Positions 43,801-51,041 of a stretch of DNA of 64,000 nucleotides are shown here, piece after piece (the first letter of the stretch is position 1; the number at the start of each line of letters is the position of its first letter). The notes beneath the pieces are model-generated. The model was given only the letters and a program-made list of their open reading frames with translations. It did not search any database and was not told where the DNA came from. The stretch is taken from assembly GCA_945881865.1 (NCBI GenBank), contig CAMCVK010000001.1, positions 124,001 to 188,000 on the forward strand, read 5' to 3'. Position numbers and translations under genes: made by a program. The stretch comes from Fimbriimonas ginsengisoli Gsoil 348. GTDB taxonomy: Bacteria > Armatimonadota > Fimbriimonadia > Fimbriimonadales > Fimbriimonadaceae.

Positions 43801-43945
43801 TGGCAACCTGGTTGGTCGTGATGTCCGGCACCGCGTCTAGCGTGAGTTGCTGCCAGGAGGCCAGGCCCACTCCCACCAGTAGCAAAGTAGCTACGACAAC
43901 TAGGAACCGCTGGGTGAGGCTGAAATGCAGGATTTTGTCAAGCAT
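40850..43945 (-). CDS. CzcA/CusA-type heavy-metal efflux RND pump
   Basis: A 1031-residue inner-membrane pump of the HME-RND family. The start MLDKILHFSLTQRFLVVV and the GGIPGVEHVRSLSQYGLSQVTVTF segment are typical of CzcA/CusA. Twelve transmembrane helices split around two large periplasmic loops are visible, and GFIALSGVAVLNGVVMVSGINRLR belongs to the conserved helix near the C-terminus. It exports metal cations such as Co, Zn, Cd, Cu or Ag driven by protons; the ion cannot be told. Its start overlaps the adaptor stop by one base. Confidence 0.93.
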   Translation of the reverse strand: MLDKILHFSLTQRFLVVVATLLLVGVGLASWQQLTLDAVPDITTNQVAINTETGGMSPEEVEKLVTFPIETAMGGIPGVEHVRSLSQYGLSQVTVTFRDDVDTYFARTLVNERLSTVKESLPDGIEAPQMGPVSTGLGDIYMYTIESETRSPMELRTLQDWTLAPQLRTVPGVAEVNVADGSVKQYQVIVDPRALQARGLSVADVVAALQKNNQNAGGGVLERNGERVLIRTVGLATTVEDVEKVVLKAEAGVPVLVRDVAKVQFGIPVLTGISTKDGKEAMLVTVMMLKGANGRKVADAVDARVREIREQLSEDVSLTTVYNRSDLVEEAVHTVEKSLIEGGILVIAVLLLLLGNWRGAIIVALAIPLSMLFAIIGMNRFGISGNLMSLGAIDFGLIVDGAVVMVENAVRRLAEAREHKGSTLDRSEVRKSVWESCREVAKPTAFAVTIITVVYLPILALEGTEGKMFRPMAFTVVFALIGALVLTMTLVPVLASMFLSGDTKEGRNPIMEFLGRAYQKVLGFALRRRAVVVGVAVALLALAGGLFTRLGSEFVPQLDEGSLVIQPVRVRTVDAEETLKLVTAFEKKVREVPEVTTVFSRSGTPEVATDPMPLSLTDSFLMLKPREQWRPGLTKEKLVEELTAKVNEVPGQGYNFSQPIQMRFAELVSGVKADVGIKVFGEDLRELKAQADQIAAIVRELPGAQDVEVEQVDEVPVLQIGIDRDAISRVGVNVDDIQEVIKVALGGEAVGQIIEGDRRFALTVKLPDAVRNDAEALKSISIPTPDGGSLPLSDLAKVEMVTAPAQISREMGKRRVVVQLNVRGSDLGTFVSQAQQAIKEQVQLKEGYYITWGGQFENLQKASARLAVVVPLALSLIFLLLFTTFGSLKQAILIFTGVPLAITGGIIALFLRGMPFSITAGVGFIALSGVAVLNGVVMVSGINRLRAEGKPITEAVREGAFQRLRPVLMTALVAALGFIPMALNTGIGAEVQRPLATVVIGGIVSATLLTLLVLPALYTWFEKEASPEKSF

Positions 43946-45492
43946 CAGTGCTCGTGCCCCTTCAGGTCGGCCTTCTTCTGCTCGCTCAGCAGTACGAATC
44001 CGCCCTCGGAAACCACGGTGTCGCCGGACTTGATTCCGCTTTGGATCGCCACGAACTCACCTTCAGCCTCACCCAATACGACTTCAGCCTTTTCGAACTC
44101 GTCCGCCGTTTTGACGAAGACAAAGGACTTCCCGTCTTCGGTGACGATCGCCGTCTTTGGCACAACGAGGGCACGAACTGCGGCGCCGACTCCGATGCGC
44201 ACCGTCGCGAACATATCCGGCTTCAGGCGTCCGCCCGCCGACGGAATAAGGCACTGCGTCGGGATCGACCGCGTCTTCGGGTCGATTCGAGAGCCGACAA
44301 CTTGAACGATTCCCGAGAACGTTTGCCCAGGCAGCGATGCCACCGAGACCTCGACCGCCATCCCTTTTTGAACCTTTGCGAACTCCTTCTCGGGCACGTT
44401 GGCGGTAACCCAAACCGAGTTCAAGTCCTCTACCTCGAGGAGCGCCTGGGTGCGGTCCACAGCCTGGCCGGGTGTTACGTCGATGTGCGTAATCGTGCCG
44501 GAGATAGGCGCGACCAGCATGACTTGGCCGCGCGATCCTCCTCCGGTTCCAGCAGTCGAACGATACACCGATTGCGCATTAAGAACCGACCTCTTTGCGC
44601 TGAGCACGGCAGTCTGAGCTGACCGCAGGCGAAGCCGCGACCGCTCCAGTTCCAGCTGCGCCGATCGCACCTCGGCGTCAGCGGTCTGCAATTCCTTGGC
44701 GTTCAGCAGTCCGCGGCCCGCGATATTCTTCTCGCGCTCGTAGGTGGCCTTGGCGTTTTCGATCTTTGCCTTCGCCCGATCCAGCCGAATCTGATCCTGT
44801 TGAAGCTCCAAGCGAGCCGCTTCCAGTTCCGATTTCGACACGATGCCTTCGCGGAAAAGGTTCTCCAGCCGTCGCAGTTGGTCGGCATGGCTCGCCTGCT
44901 CCTTTTGAACGCTGAGCAGTTCGCTTTGCGCGTCGTTCAGCTCGCTTTGGGCCTGCTGCACCGGGGCTTGGCTGAACGCTCCTGCTCGGACCAGTTCCTT
45001 TTGTCGACGCAAGACTTCTCCTGCCGAGCGAACCTTTGCCATTGCGAGCGCAATCTCGGAACTGGCCTGGCTGACGTCGGCGACGGCGGCATCACGCAAC
45101 CTTTGGGCATCCTCAATTCGCGACCATTCGGCCGCAAGCTCGGGAGATTCGATGACCGCCAGAACTTGGCCCTGCTTCACCGATTCGCCCAACTTAGCAT
45201 CGAGCCTGACCAGCCGGCCGCCGATTGGTGGTGTCACCACCGCCTTGCCCGTCGTGGTGCTGGTTACGGTTCCCGGCAAGATCAATGAGGACTGGATATC
45301 ACGCGTTCGGGCGACAACGGTCTTTACTCCCGCAATTTTTTGCGCCTCGGTCGAGAGGGTCACATGGCTATCCGTGTGCTCTTCTTCGTGCACGTGCTCA
45401 TCCGCCACCGGCTTCGCAACCGGCTTGGCCGCCGGGTCATTACAGCCGAAGAGAAACAAGCCAATTGCCAGAATCCAAGTAACGCGCTTCAT
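43945..45492 (-). CDS. CzcB/CusB-type efflux adaptor lipoprotein
   Basis: A 515-residue periplasmic membrane-fusion protein. A lipobox (LFLFGC) ends the signal peptide, and a His/Glu-rich stretch DEHVHEEEHTDSH near residue 33 probably binds metal. The barrel-sandwich halves appear as GRLVRLDAKLGESVKQGQVLAVI and, later, LVAPISGTITHIDVTPGQAVD. Between them lies a long alpha-helical hairpin of about 200 residues, longer than in E. coli CusB. It links the pump to the outer-membrane channel. The start overlaps the stop of the TolC-like gene by 4 bases. Confidence 0.9.
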   Translation of the reverse strand: MKRVTWILAIGLFLFGCNDPAAKPVAKPVADEHVHEEEHTDSHVTLSTEAQKIAGVKTVVARTRDIQSSLILPGTVTSTTTGKAVVTPPIGGRLVRLDAKLGESVKQGQVLAVIESPELAAEWSRIEDAQRLRDAAVADVSQASSEIALAMAKVRSAGEVLRRQKELVRAGAFSQAPVQQAQSELNDAQSELLSVQKEQASHADQLRRLENLFREGIVSKSELEAARLELQQDQIRLDRAKAKIENAKATYEREKNIAGRGLLNAKELQTADAEVRSAQLELERSRLRLRSAQTAVLSAKRSVLNAQSVYRSTAGTGGGSRGQVMLVAPISGTITHIDVTPGQAVDRTQALLEVEDLNSVWVTANVPEKEFAKVQKGMAVEVSVASLPGQTFSGIVQVVGSRIDPKTRSIPTQCLIPSAGGRLKPDMFATVRIGVGAAVRALVVPKTAIVTEDGKSFVFVKTADEFEKAEVVLGEAEGEFVAIQSGIKSGDTVVSEGGFVLLSEQKKADLKGHEH

Positions 45493-46697
45493 TTCAACTC
45501 CTCCTTCAAAACCCCGTACGCCCGGTACCGGGCGATCACCGTTTGGGCGAGCTGCAACCTCGCATCGACCAGTTCTTGTTCCACCTCGCGGAGGGCGCGG
45601 CTCGCATCTAAAACCTCCATTTGTGTTCCAAAGCCCTCGGAGTAGCCTCGCTGCGACTTCTCTGCTAGGTCCCGCGCCGAGGTTAGAATTGCCTGGTAGC
45701 TCTGCACCCGTCGCTCCTGAGCTGCCAACAACAGCTCTGCGGCACGCACCTCCGCCTTCGCACGAGCCGTAGCGTCTTCAAGCCGTCGCCTTGCGGCCTC
45801 TGCGCGGAGACGTGCGGAAGCGCGCTCGTTTTTGGCACGACCGTTGTCCGAGATCGCCCAGGTGAGCTGGATTCGTCCCGCGAAGTAGCCTCGCTCCGTG
45901 TTCCAAGGCGACCGGAGAAGCTGGACGTTCAGCTCGGGACGATTCGAAACTTTTGCCAGACCCGCCTCGGCTTCCGCGACATCCACTTCGGCTGCGGCCA
46001 GCATCACTTCGGGACGACCATCAACCGAAAGGCCCTGAACACCGACGAAGACGGTGTCCGTCGGGACTTCAAGCTCCGTCTCGTCGATGCCCAAGGCGCC
46101 GCCGAGCGTGGCAAGTGCTGCTCTGCCCTCCGACTCGGCGGAGTCGGCGAACTGCTTCGCTCGCTCTACTTCGATTGAGGCGCGAGTGAGTTGCGTTTCG
46201 GCCACTTTGCCCTCGTCGAACCGCCTTTTGGTGGCGGTAAAGAGGCCTTCGGCAATCTTCAGAAGTCCGTCGGCGACAGCCTTTTTCTGCCGGGCGGCGA
46301 CCGACCTATAGAACGCATCCAGAACTTCGTTTTGGACACCGAGGGCTACCTCCCGGTACTCAGCGAGTGCGACGCGAACCCCGGCAGAACCAACGGCCCG
46401 GTTTGCTGCGCGACGACCAAAGAGGTCGAGCGGCTGAGAAAGTTGGAGATCCTGGTCGGTGGAGCCAAGCTCGCTGCGAGTGGAACCGCCCAGGGAGAAG
46501 ATCAACGGCTCAGCGGCGGATTGCGCCTTTGCCGCCGTTTCCGCCTGAGTGACGAGGAGTTTTGCTGACGTCAGCACCGCCCGGTTCTTTGAGGCAAGGC
46601 TCAGCGCATCACAGTCGCTAAGCAGCTTTTGACAGTGGCCAACGGACGCGGCCAAGACGAGAGAGAAGATGAAAGGAATTTTCAAAACGTGCTCCAA
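45489..46697 (-). CDS. TolC/CzcC-family outer-membrane efflux protein
   Basis: A 402-residue outer-membrane channel subunit. A signal peptide (about 22 residues) precedes two repeats of helical hairpins; segments such as LSLASKNRAVLTSAKLLVTQAETA and ARAKAEVRAAELLLAAQERRV are typical. With the adaptor and pump it forms the tripartite efflux complex. Order and spacing (channel, adaptor, pump, each overlapping) match czcCBA operons. A 32-base gap separates it from the Cys-rich gene upstream. Confidence 0.9.
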   Translation of the reverse strand: MEHVLKIPFIFSLVLAASVGHCQKLLSDCDALSLASKNRAVLTSAKLLVTQAETAAKAQSAAEPLIFSLGGSTRSELGSTDQDLQLSQPLDLFGRRAANRAVGSAGVRVALAEYREVALGVQNEVLDAFYRSVAARQKKAVADGLLKIAEGLFTATKRRFDEGKVAETQLTRASIEVERAKQFADSAESEGRAALATLGGALGIDETELEVPTDTVFVGVQGLSVDGRPEVMLAAAEVDVAEAEAGLAKVSNRPELNVQLLRSPWNTERGYFAGRIQLTWAISDNGRAKNERASARLRAEAARRRLEDATARAKAEVRAAELLLAAQERRVQSYQAILTSARDLAEKSQRGYSEGFGTQMEVLDASRALREVEQELVDARLQLAQTVIARYRAYGVLKEELK

Positions 46698-46729
46698 CGC
46701 GGTTTAGGGCTGGAGCAAGCGTTGACGGC

Positions 46730-47146
46730 CTAGGTGACAGGCGCGAACTTGCTTCCAGCGGATGGCAGGGGAAGCAAGCGAAACGGCGGCGCACGGGAGG
46801 CGCAGATGCCGGGCGGACCGGTCGGCGGGGCCGACTCTTGATACACCGGAACGGAAAACTCGATCAATCGAGCCGGGATGAAAAGCTCAGAAATCAGTGG
46901 CAGCGAAATGACAAGTTCGCTCGCAACGGCGGCCGAAACAATAAGGTCATTTTGCGAATCATCGTCGCAGGCCCGAATCTCGCAGCAGTCGTGACAGTCG
47001 TTGTGGACCGTACCTTCGTCAGGCGCGTCAACAAGTTTCGGGCACGTATTGCAGGTTCGGCCATCCCGGAATTGGTAGGTCGGCTCGCACAGATGAAACT
47101 GCCCAAGAACGATCAACCAAGCCAGAAGCAGGTGGACCCACCTCAC
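46730..47146 (-). CDS. exported Cys/His-rich protein heading the efflux operon
   Basis: A 138-residue protein. It starts at GTG (47146), giving RWVHLLLAWLIVLGQFHLC as a signal peptide, and the preceding TACAGT box (minus strand, 47154-47159) has seven bases between it and the start. The mature N-terminus is rich in metal ligands: CEPTYQFRDGRTCNTCPKL and HNDCHDCCEIRACDDD. A Pro-rich tail follows. It resembles small metal-binding periplasmic partners of efflux systems, but no family is recognised. A longer frame back to 47194 overlaps the divergent gene and is less likely. Confidence 0.6.
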   Translation of the reverse strand: MRWVHLLLAWLIVLGQFHLCEPTYQFRDGRTCNTCPKLVDAPDEGTVHNDCHDCCEIRACDDDSQNDLIVSAAVASELVISLPLISELFIPARLIEFSVPVYQESAPPTGPPGICASRAPPFRLLPLPSAGSKFAPVT

Positions 47147-47193
47147 AAACGAGACTGTACCTTGTCTGGCAAATCGGTTAAGCTCTGGCCGCA

Positions 47194-48477
47194 ATGATGC
47201 AGGACTGGTTTCCCGACGCTAAGCTAGGCATTTTCATCCACTACGGCATTTACGCCGTGAACGGCATCGCCGAGAGTTGGTCATTTTTTGGCGGGCATAT
47301 TAGCCACGCCGATTACATGAAGCAGCTGGACGGTTTCACCGCCGAGAAGTATGACCCCGAGGAGTGGTGCGACCTGTTCGTTCGAGCCGGTGCCAAGTAC
47401 GCGGTTCTAACCACGAAGCACCACGACGGGGTGGCGCTGTGGGACACCAAGGCGAACGACCTGAGCGTCGTGCAGAAGACCCCCGCCGGCCGGGACCTCA
47501 TCACCCCGTATGTGGAAGCCTGCCGCAAGTACGGCCTCAAAGTTGGCTTCTACTATTCCCACCTCGACTGGACCCACCCCGACTACGCCACGATTCGCCC
47601 CAAGAAGCACTCGGTTGAGATGCCCGACCCGGATGGTTATGGCAAGCACGGATTTTCGTTCCCGCCGCGCGGCGAGGAAGACGAGGGCCGCTGGGCAAAC
47701 TTCATCAAGTTTCATCGCGCCCAGCTAGAGGAGCTCTCGACCCAGTTCGGCCAGATCGACATCTACTGGTTCGATGGCGAATGGGAGCGCGACCCGGAGC
47801 AGTTCGACATGGCCGGGCTTCGCGAGCAGCTAACCGCCTGGCAACCGAAGGCAATTTTCAACAGCCGCCTCCTCGACCACGGCGACTATGCCACGCCCGA
47901 GCAGGGCATTCCCATCAACCCGCCGGAAGGGCCCTGGGAGTTCTGCGTCACCATCAACGACTCGTGGGGCTATCAAACCCACGACCACAACCACAAGTCG
48001 GTTCGGCAGATCGTCCGGATGTTCGCCGAGACGATCGGCATGGGCGGAAACATGCTCCTCGACGTCGGCCCATACGCGGACGGCTCGCTTCAGCCGGAGC
48101 AGGTGAAGCGACTCGAGGGCCTCGGCGACTGGATCGGCCGACACAAAGAAGCCATCTACGGAACCGTTGCCGGTCTGCCGCTGGGCTTGTTCTACGGTGC
48201 GTCCACATTCAGCAAGGACCACAAAACGCTGTACCTGTTCTTCTTCGATCGACCGTTCGACGAGATCGCGGTGAAGGGGCTCCAGAGCCCGGTCAAGCGC
48301 GTAACCGTGCTTTCGAACGGACGCGAGCTCGATCATCGGCGAATCGGTGGCCTTGGCCACACTCCCGGAATCGAGTGGATCAGCATTCCGGAAGAGATCA
48401 TCGACGACAACGCGACCGTTATCAAGTTGGAGTTTGACGAGCCGGCGAAGGTGTACACCGGAACCGGTCGCGGCTAA
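47194..48477 (+). CDS. GH29 alpha-L-fucosidase
   Basis: A 427-residue glycoside hydrolase. WFPDAKLGIFIHYGIYAV, AKYAVLTTKHHDGVALWDT and KVGFYYSHLDW are GH29 hallmarks, and the nucleophile Asp is D194 in IYWFDGEW. The C-terminal beta domain is short (about residues 340-427). It has no signal peptide, so it acts in the cytoplasm, perhaps on imported fuco-oligosaccharides. ATG 47194 lies 47 bases from the divergent Cys-rich gene. Its stop overlaps the convergent last gene of the large operon by 4 bases. Confidence 0.92.
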   Translation: MMQDWFPDAKLGIFIHYGIYAVNGIAESWSFFGGHISHADYMKQLDGFTAEKYDPEEWCDLFVRAGAKYAVLTTKHHDGVALWDTKANDLSVVQKTPAGRDLITPYVEACRKYGLKVGFYYSHLDWTHPDYATIRPKKHSVEMPDPDGYGKHGFSFPPRGEEDEGRWANFIKFHRAQLEELSTQFGQIDIYWFDGEWERDPEQFDMAGLREQLTAWQPKAIFNSRLLDHGDYATPEQGIPINPPEGPWEFCVTINDSWGYQTHDHNHKSVRQIVRMFAETIGMGGNMLLDVGPYADGSLQPEQVKRLEGLGDWIGRHKEAIYGTVAGLPLGLFYGASTFSKDHKTLYLFFFDRPFDEIAVKGLQSPVKRVTVLSNGRELDHRRIGGLGHTPGIEWISIPEEIIDDNATVIKLEFDEPAKVYTGTGRG

Positions 48478-48770
48478 CCCTCAACCAAAAGCGCGAGCCG
48501 CCGCACCGCATCGTCGTTGCGGCCGGCTCGCCGTTGAAGCTCCAAGAGGCGGCGTGAAAGTGGAAGATATGCATCTTCCATCGCGTTCGTGAGAGATAGC
48601 CGAGCCTGGAGGATTTTCGTCTCCTGCCCCCACTGCCCGGTTCGCTGGGCGTCGCCGTGGGCGGCCTCCAGGAGCGTTCGCGCGATATCTCGATCGTCAG
48701 AGGTCAAGAACGCAAATGTTGCATTGCCTTCCATCTGGGCGATCTCGTAACCAAGTTCAATCTCGCTCAT
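48474..48770 (-). CDS. 98-residue helical protein, last gene of the tubulin/Hsp70 operon
   Basis: A small all-helical, acidic-basic protein, with no signal peptide. The arrangement of two helical pairs (LEAAHGDAQRTGQWGQETKI and LLELQRRAGRNDDAVRRLAL) is faintly like a tetratricopeptide unit. I recognise no family. It overlaps the MotB-like stop by 4 bases, so it is translated with the operon; a small adaptor or immunity-like role is only a guess. Its end overlaps the convergent fucosidase gene. Confidence 0.55.
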   Translation of the reverse strand: MSEIELGYEIAQMEGNATFAFLTSDDRDIARTLLEAAHGDAQRTGQWGQETKILQARLSLTNAMEDAYLPLSRRLLELQRRAGRNDDAVRRLALLVEG

Positions 48771-49495
48771 TTCAGGTTTAGGTCTGGTTCCGGCCGGTCT
48801 CCGTAAAAGACGATGATGTCCACGCGGCCAGCGGCCCCTCGCACTCCGGCGGACGCACGGCTGTAAAGCTCGGCCTTCCCGTAGTCGATGGCGAATCGGG
48901 GATCAATTTTCCCCTCCGATTTGGCTTCTTCTTTGGTTCGCGCGATGGCGCCTTGCGCAACAAAGAAGTCGTAAACCGCCTGAGCCCGCCGCACTGAGAC
49001 CTCGCGGCTGCTCATGCCACTGGCCTCGCCGGGTTCGGTGATTCCATGAAAGTACACGTACGTCGCCTGGCGTTCCACCATCGCCTTTTGAATTACTTTT
49101 GCGAGTTGAGCAAGCGTTCCGCGGGCGTCTGGCCTCAGGCGAAGCCCTCCCCTTTCGAACAGCCCCGGCACCTCGATACGTTGGTAGGAGCCGTTCGTCC
49201 AGACCCGGAGCAGAAGCGTTCTATCCGGAAGTCGTATCTCAATATTCCGCTTTTTGTCGTACTCGTTATCTCTCTGGTTGATCGGATTCGGCTTGAGCTC
49301 TGCGTAGGAGCCGTCTTTGAGAACTGCCACGATGCCGTCCTTCACGATCGTTTGCCGCTCGTCGCGATTCATATCGGCAAGACTTTTGCTGAGCGCGATG
49401 CTGCAAATCGCAAAAATAAAGGAAAGCGCAATCGTCACGTCGGCAAAAGCCACGAACGGGTTGGGGGCAAGACGAGTACGGGAGCGACGTGCCAT
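48767..49495 (-). CDS. MotB/ZorB-like membrane protein with OmpA-type domain
   Basis: A 242-residue protein. One transmembrane helix (residues 13-36) carries an acidic residue at its start (Asp19 in FVAFADVTIALSFIFAI), the place of the proton-binding Asp of MotB, ExbD and ZorB. A periplasmic OmpA-like domain spans about residues 110-215, including VYFHGITEPGEA and SVRRAQAVYDFFVAQG, which should bind peptidoglycan. It follows the MotA-like gene by 7 bases. With it, an ion-driven stator-like channel is expected. Confidence 0.8.
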   Translation of the reverse strand: MARRSRTRLAPNPFVAFADVTIALSFIFAICSIALSKSLADMNRDERQTIVKDGIVAVLKDGSYAELKPNPINQRDNEYDKKRNIEIRLPDRTLLLRVWTNGSYQRIEVPGLFERGGLRLRPDARGTLAQLAKVIQKAMVERQATYVYFHGITEPGEASGMSSREVSVRRAQAVYDFFVAQGAIARTKEEAKSEGKIDPRFAIDYGKAELYSRASAGVRGAAGRVDIIVFYGDRPEPDLNLK

Positions 49496-49502
49496 CTCGA
49501 AG

Positions 49503-51038
49503 TTACGGCTTCCCCAGTAGCTTCTTCCAGATCGGCCGCTCCATACGGGCCGTTACCTGCTCCAAGCTTTCGTTTGCGCTGGCCGCTTCCTGCTTCGCTT
49601 GTTCGACGCTCTTCCGAAGGTCGGCAAACTCCGATTCGATTCTTCCCAGCGACAAGCGGATCGAAGCCTCGGCTGTTTCCAAGTCCGCCCTGGCGGCGGC
49701 AATCTGGTTGGCATCGCGGTACTGCAATTCTTTGGTCTCGGTGACGGCACCGTTCAAGTCACGCATGAGGGCGGCGGCCGGCACACTGAGCGGCATTGCA
49801 TGGAGCATCTCAGAGTATTGGCTGAGCAGACTGCGAAGTCGTCCCAGCTCATCGGCAAAGCTTCCCACGACTCCCCGCAATTCGGCCGTTTGCTGTTGCA
49901 TCGACGCTTCAAGCCGGGCGTCACTAGCGACGAGCGAATCACGGACGCCCTGCGAAACGCCTTCGCTGGCCCCGACGAAGCTGTTGATGCTCGCTTCTGC
50001 CTTGACGACGGCAAGTGAGAAACCCGCCGAATTCTTCAGGAGGGGCTCGAGGCCCTCGATGGCTTTCACCTGCTTTTCCAGCCAAGTGTCCATCGAGGTC
50101 GCCGTGTTGTGGATCGGCTTCACAACGATACGCAGTTTCTCGGTCGCGTCCCTCAGCTGGCCCATGACCTCTTGCATTTGGCCCGCATTCGAATTGATCG
50201 TAGATGCCGCAAGCTCGAACTTGCCGATGAGCGCGAGTAGGGCTTCGTTCGTCGCCTTCACACGAACAAACGCTTCTTCAGTGGTATGGGCGGTCCTGCG
50301 AAGCTCAGTGATACCGTTGGCGAAAACGGTGGCCACCTTGCCAATCTCAAAGGCGAGGGCCTCGCGCATCCCGCGCACAATCGAATCCGCAAGCGCGTTC
50401 CCGGTTGCGGTCGCAAGCGATGGCATCACTTCCTCGGCCAGGTACCGCTCCAGCTCTCGCTCAAAACCTTCTAGTTTCTCGTCAAACCGATTCAGCTGCC
50501 AGCTGAGCTGTAGCGTCACCAGCACCCCAAACAGAGCCGAGACAAACGCACTTCCAAAGCCACCAACAATGACGAGGATCTGGGTTTTCAGGGTCTCCGT
50601 GTCGCTCCCGAGATTGCGAAAGCCGGTCACCGCAAGCGTCAGTCCGAGAAGTGTTCCTGCCAAGCCAAGATACACCGCCGAGGCGGCCACGGAACGAGTG
50701 AACGCCGCACCCGCGCCAAACTCATCCACCACCTGACCGGCGACTTGGTTGGCCACCCCGCTCGAGGCGCCGCCGGCGATCCGTTTTCTCAGGCTTTCGC
50801 GCGCACGAACAATCCATGCGGCCCCTAGCTCGGCGAAAAAGTCCTTGCCTCCACTGGCAGGAATCGCCCTCGAGGAAGCGCGCAAAGTCAGCCACGCCGC
50901 AACCCAGACCGCCGCGAGAAGAAAAGCGAAGGCAACGGTGACGAATCCCTTCGCATCGTTCGGCAAAAAGAGTCCATAAACACCGGCGCCCGCCACCGTC
51001 CCAACGACGACGGCGGGCAGAAGGGCAGACGGCTTCAT
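49503..51038 (-). CDS. MotA/ExbB/ZorA-like channel protein with long coiled tail
   Basis: A 511-residue protein with four transmembrane helices: about 8-25, 32-52, 119-139 and 154-180. The last two (YLGLAGTLLGLTLAVTGF and VGGFGSAFVSALFGVLVTLQ) match the MotA/TolQ/ExbB channel pattern of small residues. The remaining 330 residues form a long cytoplasmic coiled coil, as in ZorA of Zorya systems, where the tail acts as a shaft. It precedes the MotB-like gene and follows the tubulin-like gene by 3 bases. A proton- or sodium-driven motor is inferred; the family match is good, the machine unknown. Confidence 0.78.
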   Translation of the reverse strand: MKPSALLPAVVVGTVAGAGVYGLFLPNDAKGFVTVAFAFLLAAVWVAAWLTLRASSRAIPASGGKDFFAELGAAWIVRARESLRKRIAGGASSGVANQVAGQVVDEFGAGAAFTRSVAASAVYLGLAGTLLGLTLAVTGFRNLGSDTETLKTQILVIVGGFGSAFVSALFGVLVTLQLSWQLNRFDEKLEGFERELERYLAEEVMPSLATATGNALADSIVRGMREALAFEIGKVATVFANGITELRRTAHTTEEAFVRVKATNEALLALIGKFELAASTINSNAGQMQEVMGQLRDATEKLRIVVKPIHNTATSMDTWLEKQVKAIEGLEPLLKNSAGFSLAVVKAEASINSFVGASEGVSQGVRDSLVASDARLEASMQQQTAELRGVVGSFADELGRLRSLLSQYSEMLHAMPLSVPAAALMRDLNGAVTETKELQYRDANQIAAARADLETAEASIRLSLGRIESEFADLRKSVEQAKQEAASANESLEQVTARMERPIWKKLLGKP

Positions 51039-51041
51039 GAA

